From NCBI RefSeq assembly GCF_001590865.1, contig NZ_BBUY01000001.1, forward strand, positions 750,986 to 814,985: 64,000 nt of DNA. The letters are read 5' to 3'. A program made the position numbers and the translations under genes. The DNA is from Streptomyces sp. NBRC 110611 (lineage in GTDB: Bacteria; Actinomycetota; Actinomycetes; Streptomycetales; Streptomycetaceae). Below are positions 37,139 through 46,341 of this stretch, piece after piece (position 1 is the first letter of the stretch; each line of letters opens with the position of its first letter). A model generated the notes under the pieces. That model saw nothing but the letters and a program-made list of their open reading frames with translations. It made no database searches and was not told where the DNA came from.

Positions 37139-38119
37139 TCACGAGGGATCCGCCGCGCTCCCGCCCGCCGCCCGGCTCACCCGGCCGCCCATCTCCCGCA
37201 GGTACGCCACCAGCTCCGGCGGTTCGTCCACGGTGAACTCGCGCCCCAGCAGCGCCAGCCGCATCGCCAGCCACTCCAGTGACTCAGAGGTGCTGTGCCA
37301 GCGGCAGGACGCCTCGTCGAGCGCCTCGACCTCGCCCGCCGCCGGTCCGCCGAGCCGGGCGGCCACCTCCGCGGCGGGCGCGTACACCGTCGCCACCGCC
37401 CGGTGCGTCCGCGTCATCCCCTGCATCCGCGCACGGACATACGCGCCCGCGTCGGCGGCCGGCAGCTCCCGGGGCGTGGCCCGGACGCCGGTCGGGAACG
37501 GCTCGCTCAGCCGGTCCACCCGGAAGATCCGCCAGTCCTCGCGGTCGTTGTCGTACGCGACCAGGTACCAGCGCCGCCCCGCCGCGACCAGCCGGTGCGG
37601 TTCCACCAGGCGCTTGCTGACCGCCCCGGCGCCCGCCCGGTACCGGAAGCGCAGCCGCTCGTGGTTGGTGATGGCCGCGGCGAGCACCGTCAGATGCTCC
37701 GGGTCGACGGTCGGCCCGCCGTCGCCGGGCATCGGGACGGTGGCCGTGCCGAGTGTGCCCACCCGCCGCCGCAGCCGGGCCGGCAGGACCTGTTCGAGCT
37801 TGGCCAGCGCCCGTACGGACGCCTCCTCGATGCCCGCGATGGTGTGGCCGGCCGTCGAGCGCAGGCCGACCGCGATGGCCACCGCCTCCTCGTCGTCCAG
37901 CAGCAGCGGCGGCATAGCGGTGCCCGCGGCCAGCCGGTAGCCGCCCTCCGCGCCCATCGTGGCGTGCACCGGATACCCCAGGTCCCGCAGCCGCTCGATG
38001 TCGCGGCGGATCGTCCGGGAGGTGACCCCCAGTCGCTCGGCCAGCTCGCGGCCGGGCCATTCGCGCGGGGTCTGCAGCAGGGACAGCAGATTCAGCAGTC
38101 GTGCCGACGTCTCACTCAT
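37139..38119 (-). CDS. WYL-domain transcriptional regulator
   Basis: 326 residues. N-terminal HTH_11 winged helix (residues 5-60, [29 protein letters not shown]), then the WYL domain (about 140-215; here the signature reads RRWYLVAYD), then a WCX-like C-terminal domain. WYL proteins sense nucleotides or other ligands. It is divergent from the adjacent MFS exporter across 114 bases that contain three copies of a GTCCTA element, so it most likely controls that exporter and itself. Confidence 0.88.
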   Translation of the reverse strand: MSETSARLLNLLSLLQTPREWPGRELAERLGVTSRTIRRDIERLRDLGYPVHATMGAEGGYRLAAGTAMPPLLLDDEEAVAIAVGLRSTAGHTIAGIEEASVRALAKLEQVLPARLRRRVGTLGTATVPMPGDGGPTVDPEHLTVLAAAITNHERLRFRYRAGAGAVSKRLVEPHRLVAAGRRWYLVAYDNDREDWRIFRVDRLSEPFPTGVRATPRELPAADAGAYVRARMQGMTRTHRAVATVYAPAAEVAARLGGPAAGEVEALDEASCRWHSTSESLEWLAMRLALLGREFTVDEPPELVAYLREMGGRVSRAAGGSAADPS

Positions 38120-38135
38120 GGCACCGATGATGCCC

Positions 38136-38161
38136 GTCCTAGTAGGACCACAGCTGTCCTA
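38136..38161. promoter_or_regulatory. Operator between WYL regulator and MFS exporter
   Basis: Three half-sites alternate: GTCCTA (38136-38141), one base, TAGGAC (38143-38148), seven bases, GTCCTA (38156-38161). The left pair makes a perfect 13-base palindrome and the right pair a perfect 19-base one. They share the middle half-site, suggesting two alternative or cooperative dimers. Confidence 0.75.
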
Positions 38162-38233
38162 CATCACGTCTACTGTCGAGGACGAACGCCATCCGGAACA
38201 TCCGGAGCCACCACCCTTGGAGAACCGCACCCC

Positions 38234-39799
38234 ATGACCACGACCGCCCCCGCGCCGGCCGACCGCAGACGCTGGATAGCGCTTGCCGTCGTCCTCACCG
38301 CCAGCTTCATGGACCTGGTGGACGCCACGATCGTCAACATCGCCATTCCGAGCATCCAGCGGGACACCGGCGCCACCTTCAGCGCGCTCCAGTGGGTCAC
38401 CGCCGGATACGCCCTCGCCTTCGCGCTCGGCCTGATCACCGGCGGCCGGCTCGGTGACATCTTCGGCCGCAAGCGGCTGTTCCTGCTGGGCATGGCCGGA
38501 TTCACGGTCGCCTCCGCGCTGTGCGGGCTCGCCGCGACCCCGGGGATGCTGGTCGGCGCGCGGGTGCTCCAGGGCGCGATGGCCGCGCTGATGGTGCCGC
38601 AGGTGCTGGCGATCATCCACGTCAGCTTCCCGGCGCACGAGCGCGGCAAGGTCTTCGGGATGTTCGGCGCGGTGATCGGCCTCGGCGCGGTCTGCGGCCC
38701 GCTGATCGGCGCGCTGCTCACCGAGGGCAACCTCTTCGGCCTGGAGTGGCGCCCGATCTTCCTGATCAACCTGCCGGTCGGCGTGGTCGGCATGCTGCTC
38801 GGCCGCCGCTTCATCACCGAGTCCCGCTCCCCGAACGCGCTCCGCCTCGACCTCGTCGGCACCGCACTGGCCACGGCCGGTCTGCTGATGCTGCTCTACC
38901 CGCTCACCCAGGGCCGCGAGTCCGGCTGGCCGGTGTGGGGCTTCGTCTCGATGGCCGCGAGCCCGCTCGTGCTGGCCGGGTTCGTACGGTACGAGCGCGC
39001 CAAGTCCCGCAAGGACGGCTCGCCGCTCGTCGAGCTCTCCCTCTTCAGGGTGCGGACCTTTGCCGCCGGTGCCGGTGTGCAATTGACCTTCGGCGTCGTC
39101 ACCGGCCTCTTCTTCCTGATCTGGACGCTCTACATGCAGCTGGGCCTGGGCTGGAGCCCGCTGCGCGCCGGGCTGACCGGCGTGCCGTTCTCGCTCGCCT
39201 GCTCGGTCGCGGCCGGCATGTCCGTCCAGAAGCTGGTGCCGCGTCACGGCCGCAAGGTGCTGCAGGCCGGTGCGCTGATCATGCTGGCCGGTGCGCTCCT
39301 CTACATCTGGCAGGCCGGGCACTACGGCACCGCCATGCAGTCCTGGCAGATGGCGCCGGCGATGCTGCTGATGGGCGCCGGTATGGGCCTGATCGTCGCC
39401 CCGATCACCGATGTGGCGATCTCCGAGGTGCCGGCCGAGCACTCCGGTTCGGCGTCCGGCATCTTCAACACCACCGGCCAGCTGGGCATGGCGCTCGGCC
39501 TCGGGCTGTCCTCGGTGGCGTTCTTCGGCGTCGTCGGTGACGCGGGGGAGAGCGGCGGGGCGGCGGCCGGCGCCGCGGCGGGCACCGCGTTCATCGACGC
39601 CACCACCCACGCCCTGTGGTGGGTATCCGGCGGCCTGGTCCTCGTCTTCGGCCTGCTGTTCCTGCTTCCGCGGCGGGTCCGTGCGCAGCATCCCGCGGCG
39701 GCGGACACCGTGGCGGACAGCGCGACGGACACCACGACGAAGACCACGACGGACGAGGCCGCGGGGGAGCGGGAAGCGGAGCCGGCGCTGACGTCCTGA
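38234..39799 (+). CDS. DHA2-family MFS drug exporter (14 helices)
   Basis: 521-residue major-facilitator permease. Motif A is GGRLGDIFGRKR and motif C-like GAVCGPLIGALL follows, with 14 predicted helices, as in EmrB/QacA-type proton-drug antiporters. The last 40 residues are a Thr/Asp/Ala-rich cytoplasmic tail. ATG 38234 is chosen as the family start (MTTTAPAPADRRRW); a much longer frame upstream covers the divergent gene and is spurious. Likely under control of the WYL regulator. Confidence 0.9.
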   Translation: MTTTAPAPADRRRWIALAVVLTASFMDLVDATIVNIAIPSIQRDTGATFSALQWVTAGYALAFALGLITGGRLGDIFGRKRLFLLGMAGFTVASALCGLAATPGMLVGARVLQGAMAALMVPQVLAIIHVSFPAHERGKVFGMFGAVIGLGAVCGPLIGALLTEGNLFGLEWRPIFLINLPVGVVGMLLGRRFITESRSPNALRLDLVGTALATAGLLMLLYPLTQGRESGWPVWGFVSMAASPLVLAGFVRYERAKSRKDGSPLVELSLFRVRTFAAGAGVQLTFGVVTGLFFLIWTLYMQLGLGWSPLRAGLTGVPFSLACSVAAGMSVQKLVPRHGRKVLQAGALIMLAGALLYIWQAGHYGTAMQSWQMAPAMLLMGAGMGLIVAPITDVAISEVPAEHSGSASGIFNTTGQLGMALGLGLSSVAFFGVVGDAGESGGAAAGAAAGTAFIDATTHALWWVSGGLVLVFGLLFLLPRRVRAQHPAAADTVADSATDTTTKTTTDEAAGEREAEPALTS

Positions 39800-39950
39800 G
39801 CGCCCGGGGCCCGGTGGTCCGGCGGCCGGCGGTCCTGGGGCGCTGATCCTCGGGCGCCGGCCCACGGTGCCGGATGAACGAGGGTCCTGGGCAGGCCAAA
39901 ACCCGCCCAGGCCCTACGCCCCGCCACCCGCCGCGGGCCATACTGTCCGG

Positions 39951-41042
39951 GTGTCGATGATCCGCAACCTCCGCAAGGCCGTCCGGCTGCCGCAGCCGCG
40001 CAGCCGGGGCGTCGACCTGAGCCACCCGGCACGCTCGCCGCTCGGCACCGCCGTGGTGAACTGCGCGGTCTACGTGGACGGCGTACGCCAGGACGGCGAC
40101 CACCCGGCCGACGCGGCGATACGCCGGGTCCGGGACACCGGCCGGGGGTTCGTCTGGATCGGGCTGCACGAGCCGTCCGAGCGGGAATTCTCCGGCATCG
40201 TCGAGCTGTTCGGGCTGCACCCGCTCGCCATCGAGGACGCGGTCCACGCCCATCAGCGGCCGAAGCTGGAGACCTACGACGACTCGCTGTTCACGGTGTT
40301 CAAGACGGTCCGCTACGTCGAGCACGACCGGCTCACCGACACCAGCGAGGTGGTGGAGACCGGCGAGATCATGGTCTTCACCGGCACCGACTTCGTGATC
40401 ACGGTACGGCACGGCGGGCACGGCTCGCTGGGCCCGCTGCGCGAACAACTGGAGTGCGACCCCGAGCAGTTGGCGCTCGGCCCGTCCGCCGTGCTGCACG
40501 CCGTCGCCGACCTGGTCGTGGACGACTACCTCGACGTCACCGCCGCCGTCCAGGACGACATCGACGACGTCGAGAGCGAAGTCTTCTCCGTCCGCGGCAG
40601 CCGCGGGGCCGGCCGGATCTACCAGCTCAAGCGCGAACTGCTGGAACTCCGGCGCGCGGTGGCCCCGCTGGACCGGCCGATGCGGGAACTGGCGACCCGG
40701 CCGATGCGGCAGGTCGACTCCCGGATCAAGACGTACTTCCGGAACGTCGCCGACCACCTCGACCGGGTCACCGAGCAGATCACCGGCTTCGACGAACTGC
40801 TCAACTCCATACTCCAGGCCCACCTCGCCCAGGTCACCGTCGCCCAGAACGAGGACATGCGCAGGATCAGCGCCTGGGTCGCGATCCTCGCCGTACCGAC
40901 CATGGTGTGCGGCGTCTACGGCATGAACTTCGATCACATGCCGGAGCGGCACTGGACATTCGGCTATCCCCTGGTGATGTCCCTGACCGTGGCCCTCTGC
41001 TGGGCCATCCACCGCGGCTTCAAACGGAACGGCTGGTTGTAG
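39951..41042 (+). CDS. corA: CorA-family magnesium/cobalt transporter
   Basis: 363-residue CorA-type channel. The signature YGMNF occurs before the last of two C-terminal helices; a long cytosolic alpha/beta and coiled region precedes it (DDIDDVESEVF). Mg2+ is the usual ion. GTG 39951 is taken as start because TACTGT lies just upstream and no ribosome site exists; ATG 39957 is an equal alternative. Monocistronic. Confidence 0.85.
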   Translation: MSMIRNLRKAVRLPQPRSRGVDLSHPARSPLGTAVVNCAVYVDGVRQDGDHPADAAIRRVRDTGRGFVWIGLHEPSEREFSGIVELFGLHPLAIEDAVHAHQRPKLETYDDSLFTVFKTVRYVEHDRLTDTSEVVETGEIMVFTGTDFVITVRHGGHGSLGPLREQLECDPEQLALGPSAVLHAVADLVVDDYLDVTAAVQDDIDDVESEVFSVRGSRGAGRIYQLKRELLELRRAVAPLDRPMRELATRPMRQVDSRIKTYFRNVADHLDRVTEQITGFDELLNSILQAHLAQVTVAQNEDMRRISAWVAILAVPTMVCGVYGMNFDHMPERHWTFGYPLVMSLTVALCWAIHRGFKRNGWL

Positions 41043-41077
41043 GCGGAACGCCTGGCCGCCGTCGTGGCCGCAGGCGG

Positions 41078-42376
41078 CTACCGCCCGGCCACATGCCGGG
41101 GGCGGGCCGCGCCCCAGCCCGCCGCGATCTGCGGGATCAGCAGCGCCAGCAGGACCGCCAGCGGCACCGTCCAGCTGCCGGACGCGTCATGTACGGCGCC
41201 CAGGACGGACGGGCCGGTCGCGGCGAGGATGTAGCCGAAGCACTGGGCCATGCTGGAGAGCTGGGCGGTGTGCCGGATGTCCGGGGCGCGCTGGACGATG
41301 AAGAGCAGCGCCAGGCTGATCGCCGCGCCCTGGCCGAGCCCGAGCAGCACCGTCCAGACGTACGCGCCGCCGACCGGCGCCACCAGTACGCCGGTGAACG
41401 CCGCCGCACACAGCAGCGCGGCCAGGGCGGCCAGGGCGCCGGCCCGCAGCCGCCGGCCGACGATCACCGGGGCGAGGAACGAGCCCGCGATGCCCAGCAG
41501 CGAGGAGAAGGACAGCATCCAGCCGGCGTCACCGGCGCTCATCCCGGCGTCCGTGAACATCGTCGGCAGCCAGGCGGCCGCCGCGTAGTAGCTCAGCGAC
41601 TGCAGGCCCATGTAACCGGTGACCTGCCAGGCCAGCGGGTCACGCCACAGCCCGCGCACCGGGTGCGCCGCCTCGCGGGCCGCGCCCGCCGGAACCCGCG
41701 TACGGGCGCCGGTCTGCGGCAGCCAGAACACCAGCGCCAGCAGCGCCGGCGTACCCCAGCAGGCGAGCGTGGCCTGCCAGCTGAGGCCGGCGGCCTGCTG
41801 GACGGGCACGGTGATGCCGGCCGCCAGGGCGGCGCCGCCGAACAGCGACATCGAGTACAGGCCGGTCATCAGCCCGGCCCTGGCCGGGAAGTCCCGCTTG
41901 ATCAGGCCGGGCAGCAGGACGTTGGCCACGGCTATCCCGGCACCGATCACGATCGTCCCGGCGAACAGCGCCACGACCGAGTCCAGCAGCCGCAGCGCGG
42001 TGCCCGCGCAGATCAGCGCCATCGTGCCGAGCAGCGAGCGCTCCATGCCGAACCGCCGCCCCAGCCGCGGCGCGACCGGTGCCAGCAGGCCGAAGCAGAG
42101 CAGCGGCAGCGCGGTGAGCAGACTCGTGGCGGCGGCCGACATCCCGCTGTCGGTACGGATGGTGCCGGCCAGCGGTGAGACCGCGACCAGCGCCGGACGC
42201 AGGTTCAGGGCCAGCAGGATGACACCGACGCCGATGTACAGGGCGCGCCGCCGCCCGGCGATGCCCGGGGCGGCGCCCGTGGACCGGGGCGGCGCGGCCG
42301 GCGCTCCTGTGGAGGCGGTGCCCGTATCGGGGGCCGTATCGGGGGCCGTACGTGTGGCGGTCCGGTCCTGGATCAC
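41078..42376 (-). CDS. MFS transporter, CynX/NimT group
   Basis: 432 residues with twelve helices after a 45-residue Thr/Ala/Pro-rich N-terminus. The early helix VGVILLALNLRPALVAVSPLAGTI is characteristic of the CynX/NimT (cyanate / 2-nitroimidazole transport) group; the true substrate is unknown. GTG 42376 overlaps the stop codon of the FadR-type regulator (GTGA), so the pair is one transcription unit and the regulator probably controls the transporter. Confidence 0.85.
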   Translation of the reverse strand: MIQDRTATRTAPDTAPDTGTASTGAPAAPPRSTGAAPGIAGRRRALYIGVGVILLALNLRPALVAVSPLAGTIRTDSGMSAAATSLLTALPLLCFGLLAPVAPRLGRRFGMERSLLGTMALICAGTALRLLDSVVALFAGTIVIGAGIAVANVLLPGLIKRDFPARAGLMTGLYSMSLFGGAALAAGITVPVQQAAGLSWQATLACWGTPALLALVFWLPQTGARTRVPAGAAREAAHPVRGLWRDPLAWQVTGYMGLQSLSYYAAAAWLPTMFTDAGMSAGDAGWMLSFSSLLGIAGSFLAPVIVGRRLRAGALAALAALLCAAAFTGVLVAPVGGAYVWTVLLGLGQGAAISLALLFIVQRAPDIRHTAQLSSMAQCFGYILAATGPSVLGAVHDASGSWTVPLAVLLALLIPQIAAGWGAARPRHVAGR

Positions 42377-43128
42377 TTCTGCGCTCCCTTCGAGCGGTCG
42401 GCACCGGCACCGGCAGCGGCGTCGGGGGTTGCGGTGTCGGGGGTGTCGCGCAGCGCCGCCATGCCCTCGGAGAGATGCGCCAGCGCCGCGCGTTCGGCGG
42501 CCTCGGGGTCCTGTGCCTCGATGGCGTCGACGATGGCCTCGTGCGAGGCGTACTGGTTGCGTACGGACTCGGGGACCGGGGCGCCGACGACGGACTGGAG
42601 CGTCGAGCGCAGCGCGTCACTGAGGTGGTCGTACAGCTCGGCGAGGACGCTGTTGTGCGCCGCACCGGCGACGGCCCGGTGGAAGTCCATGTCCGCGTCG
42701 ACGAAGGCGGCCAGATCACCGCTCTTCCAGGCCCGATCGCGGACGGCGAGGGCGGTGCGCAGCGCGGTGACGTCCTCGTCGGTACGGCGCTGGGCCGCGT
42801 AGCGCGCGGCATCCCGCTCCAGCGAGGCGCGCACCTCGAACGCCTCCAGGTCGCCGGCCCGCCGCAGTCTGCGCTGGACGGCGGCGCCGAAGCCGCTGCT
42901 GGCGCGGACGTAGGTGCCGTCGCCCTGGCGTGGCTCCAGCATCCCGGTGTGCACCAGGGCGCGGACCGCCTCGCGGACGGTGTTACGGCCGACGTCGAGC
43001 TGTTCCACGAGCACCGGTTCGGCCGGGATCTTCGTCCCGACCTGCCATTCGCCACTGGCGATCAGGCTCTCCATCTGCTCGATGACCAGATCCACCAGGT
43101 TGGTACGGACAGTGCTCCGCAGCGGCAT
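42373..43128 (-). CDS. FadR-subfamily GntR transcriptional regulator
   Basis: 251 residues: GntR winged helix (about 10-75, with KIPAEPVLVEQLDVGRNTVREAVRAL) and an all-helical FCD ligand domain (about 95-220; metal-ligand candidates D and H in DADMDFHRAV). Ligands of this group are usually organic acids. It is translationally coupled to the MFS gene and read away from crcB; three palindromes lie directly upstream. Confidence 0.88.
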   Translation of the reverse strand: MPLRSTVRTNLVDLVIEQMESLIASGEWQVGTKIPAEPVLVEQLDVGRNTVREAVRALVHTGMLEPRQGDGTYVRASSGFGAAVQRRLRRAGDLEAFEVRASLERDAARYAAQRRTDEDVTALRTALAVRDRAWKSGDLAAFVDADMDFHRAVAGAAHNSVLAELYDHLSDALRSTLQSVVGAPVPESVRNQYASHEAIVDAIEAQDPEAAERAALAHLSEGMAALRDTPDTATPDAAAGAGADRSKGAQK

Positions 43129-43149
43129 GGGCCATCCTCCGATCTCATT

Positions 43150-43190
43150 TCACCGGTGATGGGAACATCCCATGTTTGGTGCTGTCAAAC
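43150..43190. promoter_or_regulatory. Three adjacent palindromes between FadR gene and crcB
   Basis: TCACCGGTGA (43150-43159), ATGGGA-ACA-TCCCAT (43159-43173) and GTTTG-N7-CAAAC (43174-43190) are each perfect inverted repeats and follow one another without gaps, 22-62 bases upstream of the FadR-type gene start. They are probable autoregulatory sites. Confidence 0.65.
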
Positions 43191-43258
43191 GGCCGGGGGC
43201 GCAAACCGGCGGTCGGCGGGCGGGTTAGCCTGAGGGCGCCGATGATCTCGGGAGACCT

Positions 43259-43696
43259 ATGAACGAGCGAGCCCGCCGGGCCAGGCCCTGGCAGGGGCAG
43301 TGGCCGGTGATCGGCGCGGTGTCCGCGGGCGGTGCCGTGGGGGCCGCGGCCCGTTACGGCGCCTCGCTGCTCTGGCCCGCCGGGCCCGGCGCCTTCCCCT
43401 GGACGACCCTGGCGGTCAATGCCGCCGGCTGCGCCCTGATGGGTGTGCTGATGGTGCTGATCACCGAGGTCCGGTCGGCCCACCGGCTGCTGCGCCCGTT
43501 CCTCGGCACCGGCGTGCTCGGCGGCTTCACCACGTTCTCCACCTACGCGGTCGACGTCCAGCGGCTGGTCGGCGACCGGCAGCCGCTGCTCGCCCTGGCC
43601 TACCTCGCCGGTACCGTGCTCGCCGCGCTCGCGGCCGTATGGCTCGGGGCGGCCGGCACCCGCGCCCTGCTCGTACCGGGGCAGCGGACGGGCTGA
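43259..43696 (+). CDS. crcB: Fluoride exporter CrcB (Fluc)
   Basis: 145-residue four-helix channel protein that works as a dimer to export fluoride. Conserved features: [13 protein letters not shown] near the N-terminus, the Asn in LAVNAAGC and [21 protein letters not shown] precedes ATG 43259; TAGCCT (43226-43231) is a candidate -10. Streptomycetes often carry two crcB genes in a row; only one is seen here, and no fluoride riboswitch is recognisable. Confidence 0.92.
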   Translation: MNERARRARPWQGQWPVIGAVSAGGAVGAAARYGASLLWPAGPGAFPWTTLAVNAAGCALMGVLMVLITEVRSAHRLLRPFLGTGVLGGFTTFSTYAVDVQRLVGDRQPLLALAYLAGTVLAALAAVWLGAAGTRALLVPGQRTG

Positions 43697-43717
43697 ACCG
43701 GGACGCGTCGACGAGCG

Positions 43718-43754
43718 GAACGCGCGGAAGCGGGCGAACGCGCGGAAGCGGTGG
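43718..43754. repeat. 18-base direct duplication after crcB
   Basis: The unit beginning GAACGCGCGGAAGCGG occurs twice in tandem, immediately before the terminator hairpin. Confidence 0.6.
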
Positions 43755-43777
43755 GGCCCGGGAAGGGCCCCACCGCT
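43747..43777. terminator. Terminator, crcB / snpA
   Basis: A perfect 13-base stem (AGCGGTGGGGCCC) with a five-base loop follows crcB. The remaining 180 bases to snpA hold no gene. Confidence 0.85.
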
Positions 43778-43956
43778 CTGGGCGGCGCAGGAGATGCGAG
43801 GGCTGGTGGGGATACGGGGGCCGGCCGTCAGGTTCCGGCGCCCGTCAGCCCCAGGCCGGTCGCGGACCGCGCACCGTCGGCCCGGTCCGGACCGCGGGCC
43901 ACCGCCGGACTCATGAAGCGGGCAGCCGCTTCACGGTGCGGGCGCTGTGACGCCCG

Positions 43957-44622
43957 TCAGGACGTGGCGCCGGTGCGGATGCCCTTGAGGCCGTTGGCCC
44001 AGAGCTGCTCCACCTGGCCGCGCTCGTTCTCGTCCGGCTGGGTGTTCTGGCAGGACGGGCCGGGGCCGCCGCCGGACATCAGCTCGCTGCACGGACCCTC
44101 GTAGTGGTCCGGCAGGCCCAGCACATGGCCGGTCTCGTGCGCGGTCACGCGGGTCGAGTTGTACTCCTGGTTCTGCTTGTAGTCCAGGAAGACGAAGCCC
44201 TTGCCGTGGCCGTCGGTGCTGGCGTACGAACCGCGCGGGTCGTCGCCCTCGCGGTACTGGAAGTCGCCGCCGCTGCCTTCCTGCAGCTGTACGTTCTTCA
44301 CGGCGCTGTTCCAGATCGACGCGCTCTCGGCTATCTGGCTCTTGAACGTCGGGGCCGCGCTGGCGTCGTAGGTCACGGTGACCGAGGCCGCGCCGGGGTT
44401 CGCCTTCAGCTTGGCCCGGGCCGACTTCACCACGGCCTCGAAGAAGGCCTTGGTGTCCGCCTTCTCGGCCGCCGAACCGTTGTACGCGGCGATCGAAGCG
44501 GGGGTGCTGTGGCCGGAGTTGGCGGGCGAGGGGGAAGCGGCCGAAACCGGCGCCGCTGCGGTGAGCGCGGCGGCGAGGCCCAGACCGAGCGCCGCCGACA
44601 GCGCCGTCTTGGGAGATCTCAT
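43957..44622 (-). CDS. snpA: Snapalysin, small secreted neutral metalloprotease (M7)
   Basis: 221-residue secreted zinc protease. A signal peptide covers residues 1 to about 29 (AAPVSAAS), a short propeptide follows, and the zinc site is [11 protein letters not shown] with H162, E163, H166 and D172, the extended metzincin-like HExxHxxGxxD of M7. Two Cys (GPCSE and PSCQN) can form the family disulfide. AAGGAG lies upstream of ATG 44622. It is divergent from a LysR gene, the arrangement known from S. lividans/S. coelicolor in which the LysR protein activates snpA. Confidence 0.93.
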   Translation of the reverse strand: MRSPKTALSAALGLGLAAALTAAAPVSAASPSPANSGHSTPASIAAYNGSAAEKADTKAFFEAVVKSARAKLKANPGAASVTVTYDASAAPTFKSQIAESASIWNSAVKNVQLQEGSGGDFQYREGDDPRGSYASTDGHGKGFVFLDYKQNQEYNSTRVTAHETGHVLGLPDHYEGPCSELMSGGGPGPSCQNTQPDENERGQVEQLWANGLKGIRTGATS

Positions 44623-44829
44623 GTGGGGGGCTCCTTAATTTCCGAGGGCCGTACGGTCGCCGTGTGGGGCGGCGACCGGGGCCCTGCGGATTTCTTGGTG
44701 CCGTTGAGTGTGGAGGGAATTCACCCGGAAGACGGAGATGCCAAGTAGCGATAGTGCGAGCCAATACCCCGGGGAAAAAGGCAAGTTACGGCCGGTTTGA
44801 GAGTCTGGTGTGAGGGGCACCGTCGTCGT

Positions 44830-44835
44830 TATGCT
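44830..44835 (+). promoter_or_regulatory. -10 element of leaderless LysR gene
   Basis: TATGCT predicts a transcript beginning exactly at GTG 44842; no ribosome-binding site is present. Confidence 0.6.
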
Positions 44836-44841
44836 CCGGAC

Positions 44842-45801
44842 GTGGAGCTTGAGGTAAGGCATCTTCGCGCGCTGTGCGCCATCGCGGACTCCGGCAGCGT
44901 ACGCAAGGCGGCGCGGCAGCTCGGCATGACCCAGCCGTCTCTGACGACCCAGCTCCGCCGTATCGAAAAGGCCCTGGGCGGCCAGCTCTTCTTCCGCGAA
45001 CCGACCGGCACCCGGCCCACTCCGCTGGGGCATTCCCTGCTGTGCCGGGCCAGGCCGATAGTGGCCGAGATGCAGGCGCTGGTGGACGAGATCGCTTCGG
45101 CCTCGTACCGTGAACAGGGCGCCCGGCTCCGCATCGGCAGTACCAACAGCCCCGCGGTGGCGGGCTGGCTGCGCCGGCTGCGGGTGCGGCTGCCGGAGAC
45201 GGACACCACGATACGGACCGATGTGTCCGCCAACGCGCTGCTGCACATGGTCGCGTCGGGTCAGCTCGACGTCGCGTTCGTGCACGAGGTCGAGGGCTCG
45301 CCGCTCCGCGTCCCCGATGGTCTCGTCGAGCATGAACTCATCGCCAGGGAGCCGCAGTTCATCGCCCTGGCGGACACCCACCCGGCGGCCGCGCAGGAGG
45401 TCGTCCGGGTCGCGGACCTCGCCGAGGACCACTGGATGGTCGATCCGACGGTGGACGGCGAGTGGGCCGGCCTGCGCCGCATCTGGACCGCGGCCGGTGT
45501 CGACCCGCGGGTGGTGCACGGCGACTACCTCACCACCGTCGACCTGGTCACGGCCGGTGAGGTGGTCACCCCCTGCCAGCCGACCGCCCGTTCCCGGCCC
45601 GGCATGGCCATCCGCCCGCTGTACGGCGACCCGCTCGCCGTACGCCTCTTCATGGCCTGCCGTCAGGACGGCGCCCTGGCCGCCTCCCCCGAGGATCTCT
45701 TCGCCGACCTGACGGCCTCCTACATGGAGATCGCCTGGGCGAGCGACGCCTACCGCGAGTGGCTCATCCGCCACGACCCCCCGCTGCCGGTTCCCACGTG
45801 A
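44842..45801 (+). CDS. LysR-family activator of snpA (SnpR/MprR type)
   Basis: 319 residues: LysR HTH (residues 1-60; DSGSVRKAARQLGMTQPSLTTQLRRIE) and a substrate-binding effector domain (about 90-300). Its position, divergent from snpA with a 219-base spacer, is the classic one for the protease activator. GTG 44842 is chosen because the N-terminus VELEVRHLRALC fits LysR proteins and the -10 element directs initiation at that base. Confidence 0.9.
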   Translation: MELEVRHLRALCAIADSGSVRKAARQLGMTQPSLTTQLRRIEKALGGQLFFREPTGTRPTPLGHSLLCRARPIVAEMQALVDEIASASYREQGARLRIGSTNSPAVAGWLRRLRVRLPETDTTIRTDVSANALLHMVASGQLDVAFVHEVEGSPLRVPDGLVEHELIAREPQFIALADTHPAAAQEVVRVADLAEDHWMVDPTVDGEWAGLRRIWTAAGVDPRVVHGDYLTTVDLVTAGEVVTPCQPTARSRPGMAIRPLYGDPLAVRLFMACRQDGALAASPEDLFADLTASYMEIAWASDAYREWLIRHDPPLPVPT

Positions 45802-45802
45802 T

Positions 45803-45842
45803 CCGGCCAGGCCGCCCGGTCGGTACCGGGTGGCCTGGCCGG
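45803..45842. terminator. Bidirectional terminator, LysR / NTF2-like gene
   Basis: CCGGCCAGGCC and GGCCTGGCCGG (11 pairs) with an inner CCCGGT/ACCGGG (6 pairs) and a four-base loop, between convergent genes. Confidence 0.9.
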
Positions 45843-45861
45843 CCCGAACGGCCTGCGGCCG

Positions 45862-46290
45862 CTACAGGTTGTCGCCCCAGCCGCCCTGGATCATGGTCTG
45901 GAACGCCCATGCCCCGTCCCGCCTGACCAGGATGTCGGCGTAGCGCAGCCGCTGCGTCCGGCCCTCGGCCGTCATGACCGAGTCCGAGAAGACCACGGCC
46001 ATGGCGGGCGAGAGGAAGACGGGCGTCCGGGTGGACTCGAAGGTGATGTCCTCGCTCCCGTCGCCCATCACGTGGGTCATCGTCGCGACGAACTGCTCGC
46101 GGTCCCACTGCGCCGAACGGCCGTTGCCGGCCGCGTCGTCGCTGACGAGGTTGAGGGGGAAGACCGCCATATCCGCCATGCGCTCGATGTCACGCCGCGC
46201 GCTCCGGGCGTCGTACTCCGCGAACCAGGCGTCCAGGCTCGCGCGGTCCTCGTCGGTCGGCACATACCCGGCATCGGGGAGAAAGGTCAC
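45862..46290 (-). CDS. SnoaL/NTF2-like domain protein
   Basis: 142 residues with the cone-shaped NTF2-like fold: helix DRASLDAWFAEYDARSARRD and a long C-terminal beta region ending WAFQTMIQGGWGDNL. Such proteins act as small-molecule enzymes or binding proteins; the specific role is unknown. GTG 46290 has GAGAGGAG upstream. The promoter is flanked by a remarkable 13-base inverted repeat, so the gene is probably under a dedicated regulator not found in the window. Confidence 0.75.
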   Translation of the reverse strand: MTFLPDAGYVPTDEDRASLDAWFAEYDARSARRDIERMADMAVFPLNLVSDDAAGNGRSAQWDREQFVATMTHVMGDGSEDITFESTRTPVFLSPAMAVVFSDSVMTAEGRTQRLRYADILVRRDGAWAFQTMIQGGWGDNL

Positions 46291-46341
46291 GCAGGCTCCT
46301 CTCCAAGGCCGTCGGCCCCGAGGCCTCCGACCCTGCGCTGA

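Noticed and set aside
43191..43258. Fluoride riboswitch upstream of crcB
   Set aside because: The short leader lacks the GGNGATGG..CC pseudoknot signature; only a possible -10 and ribosome site are seen.
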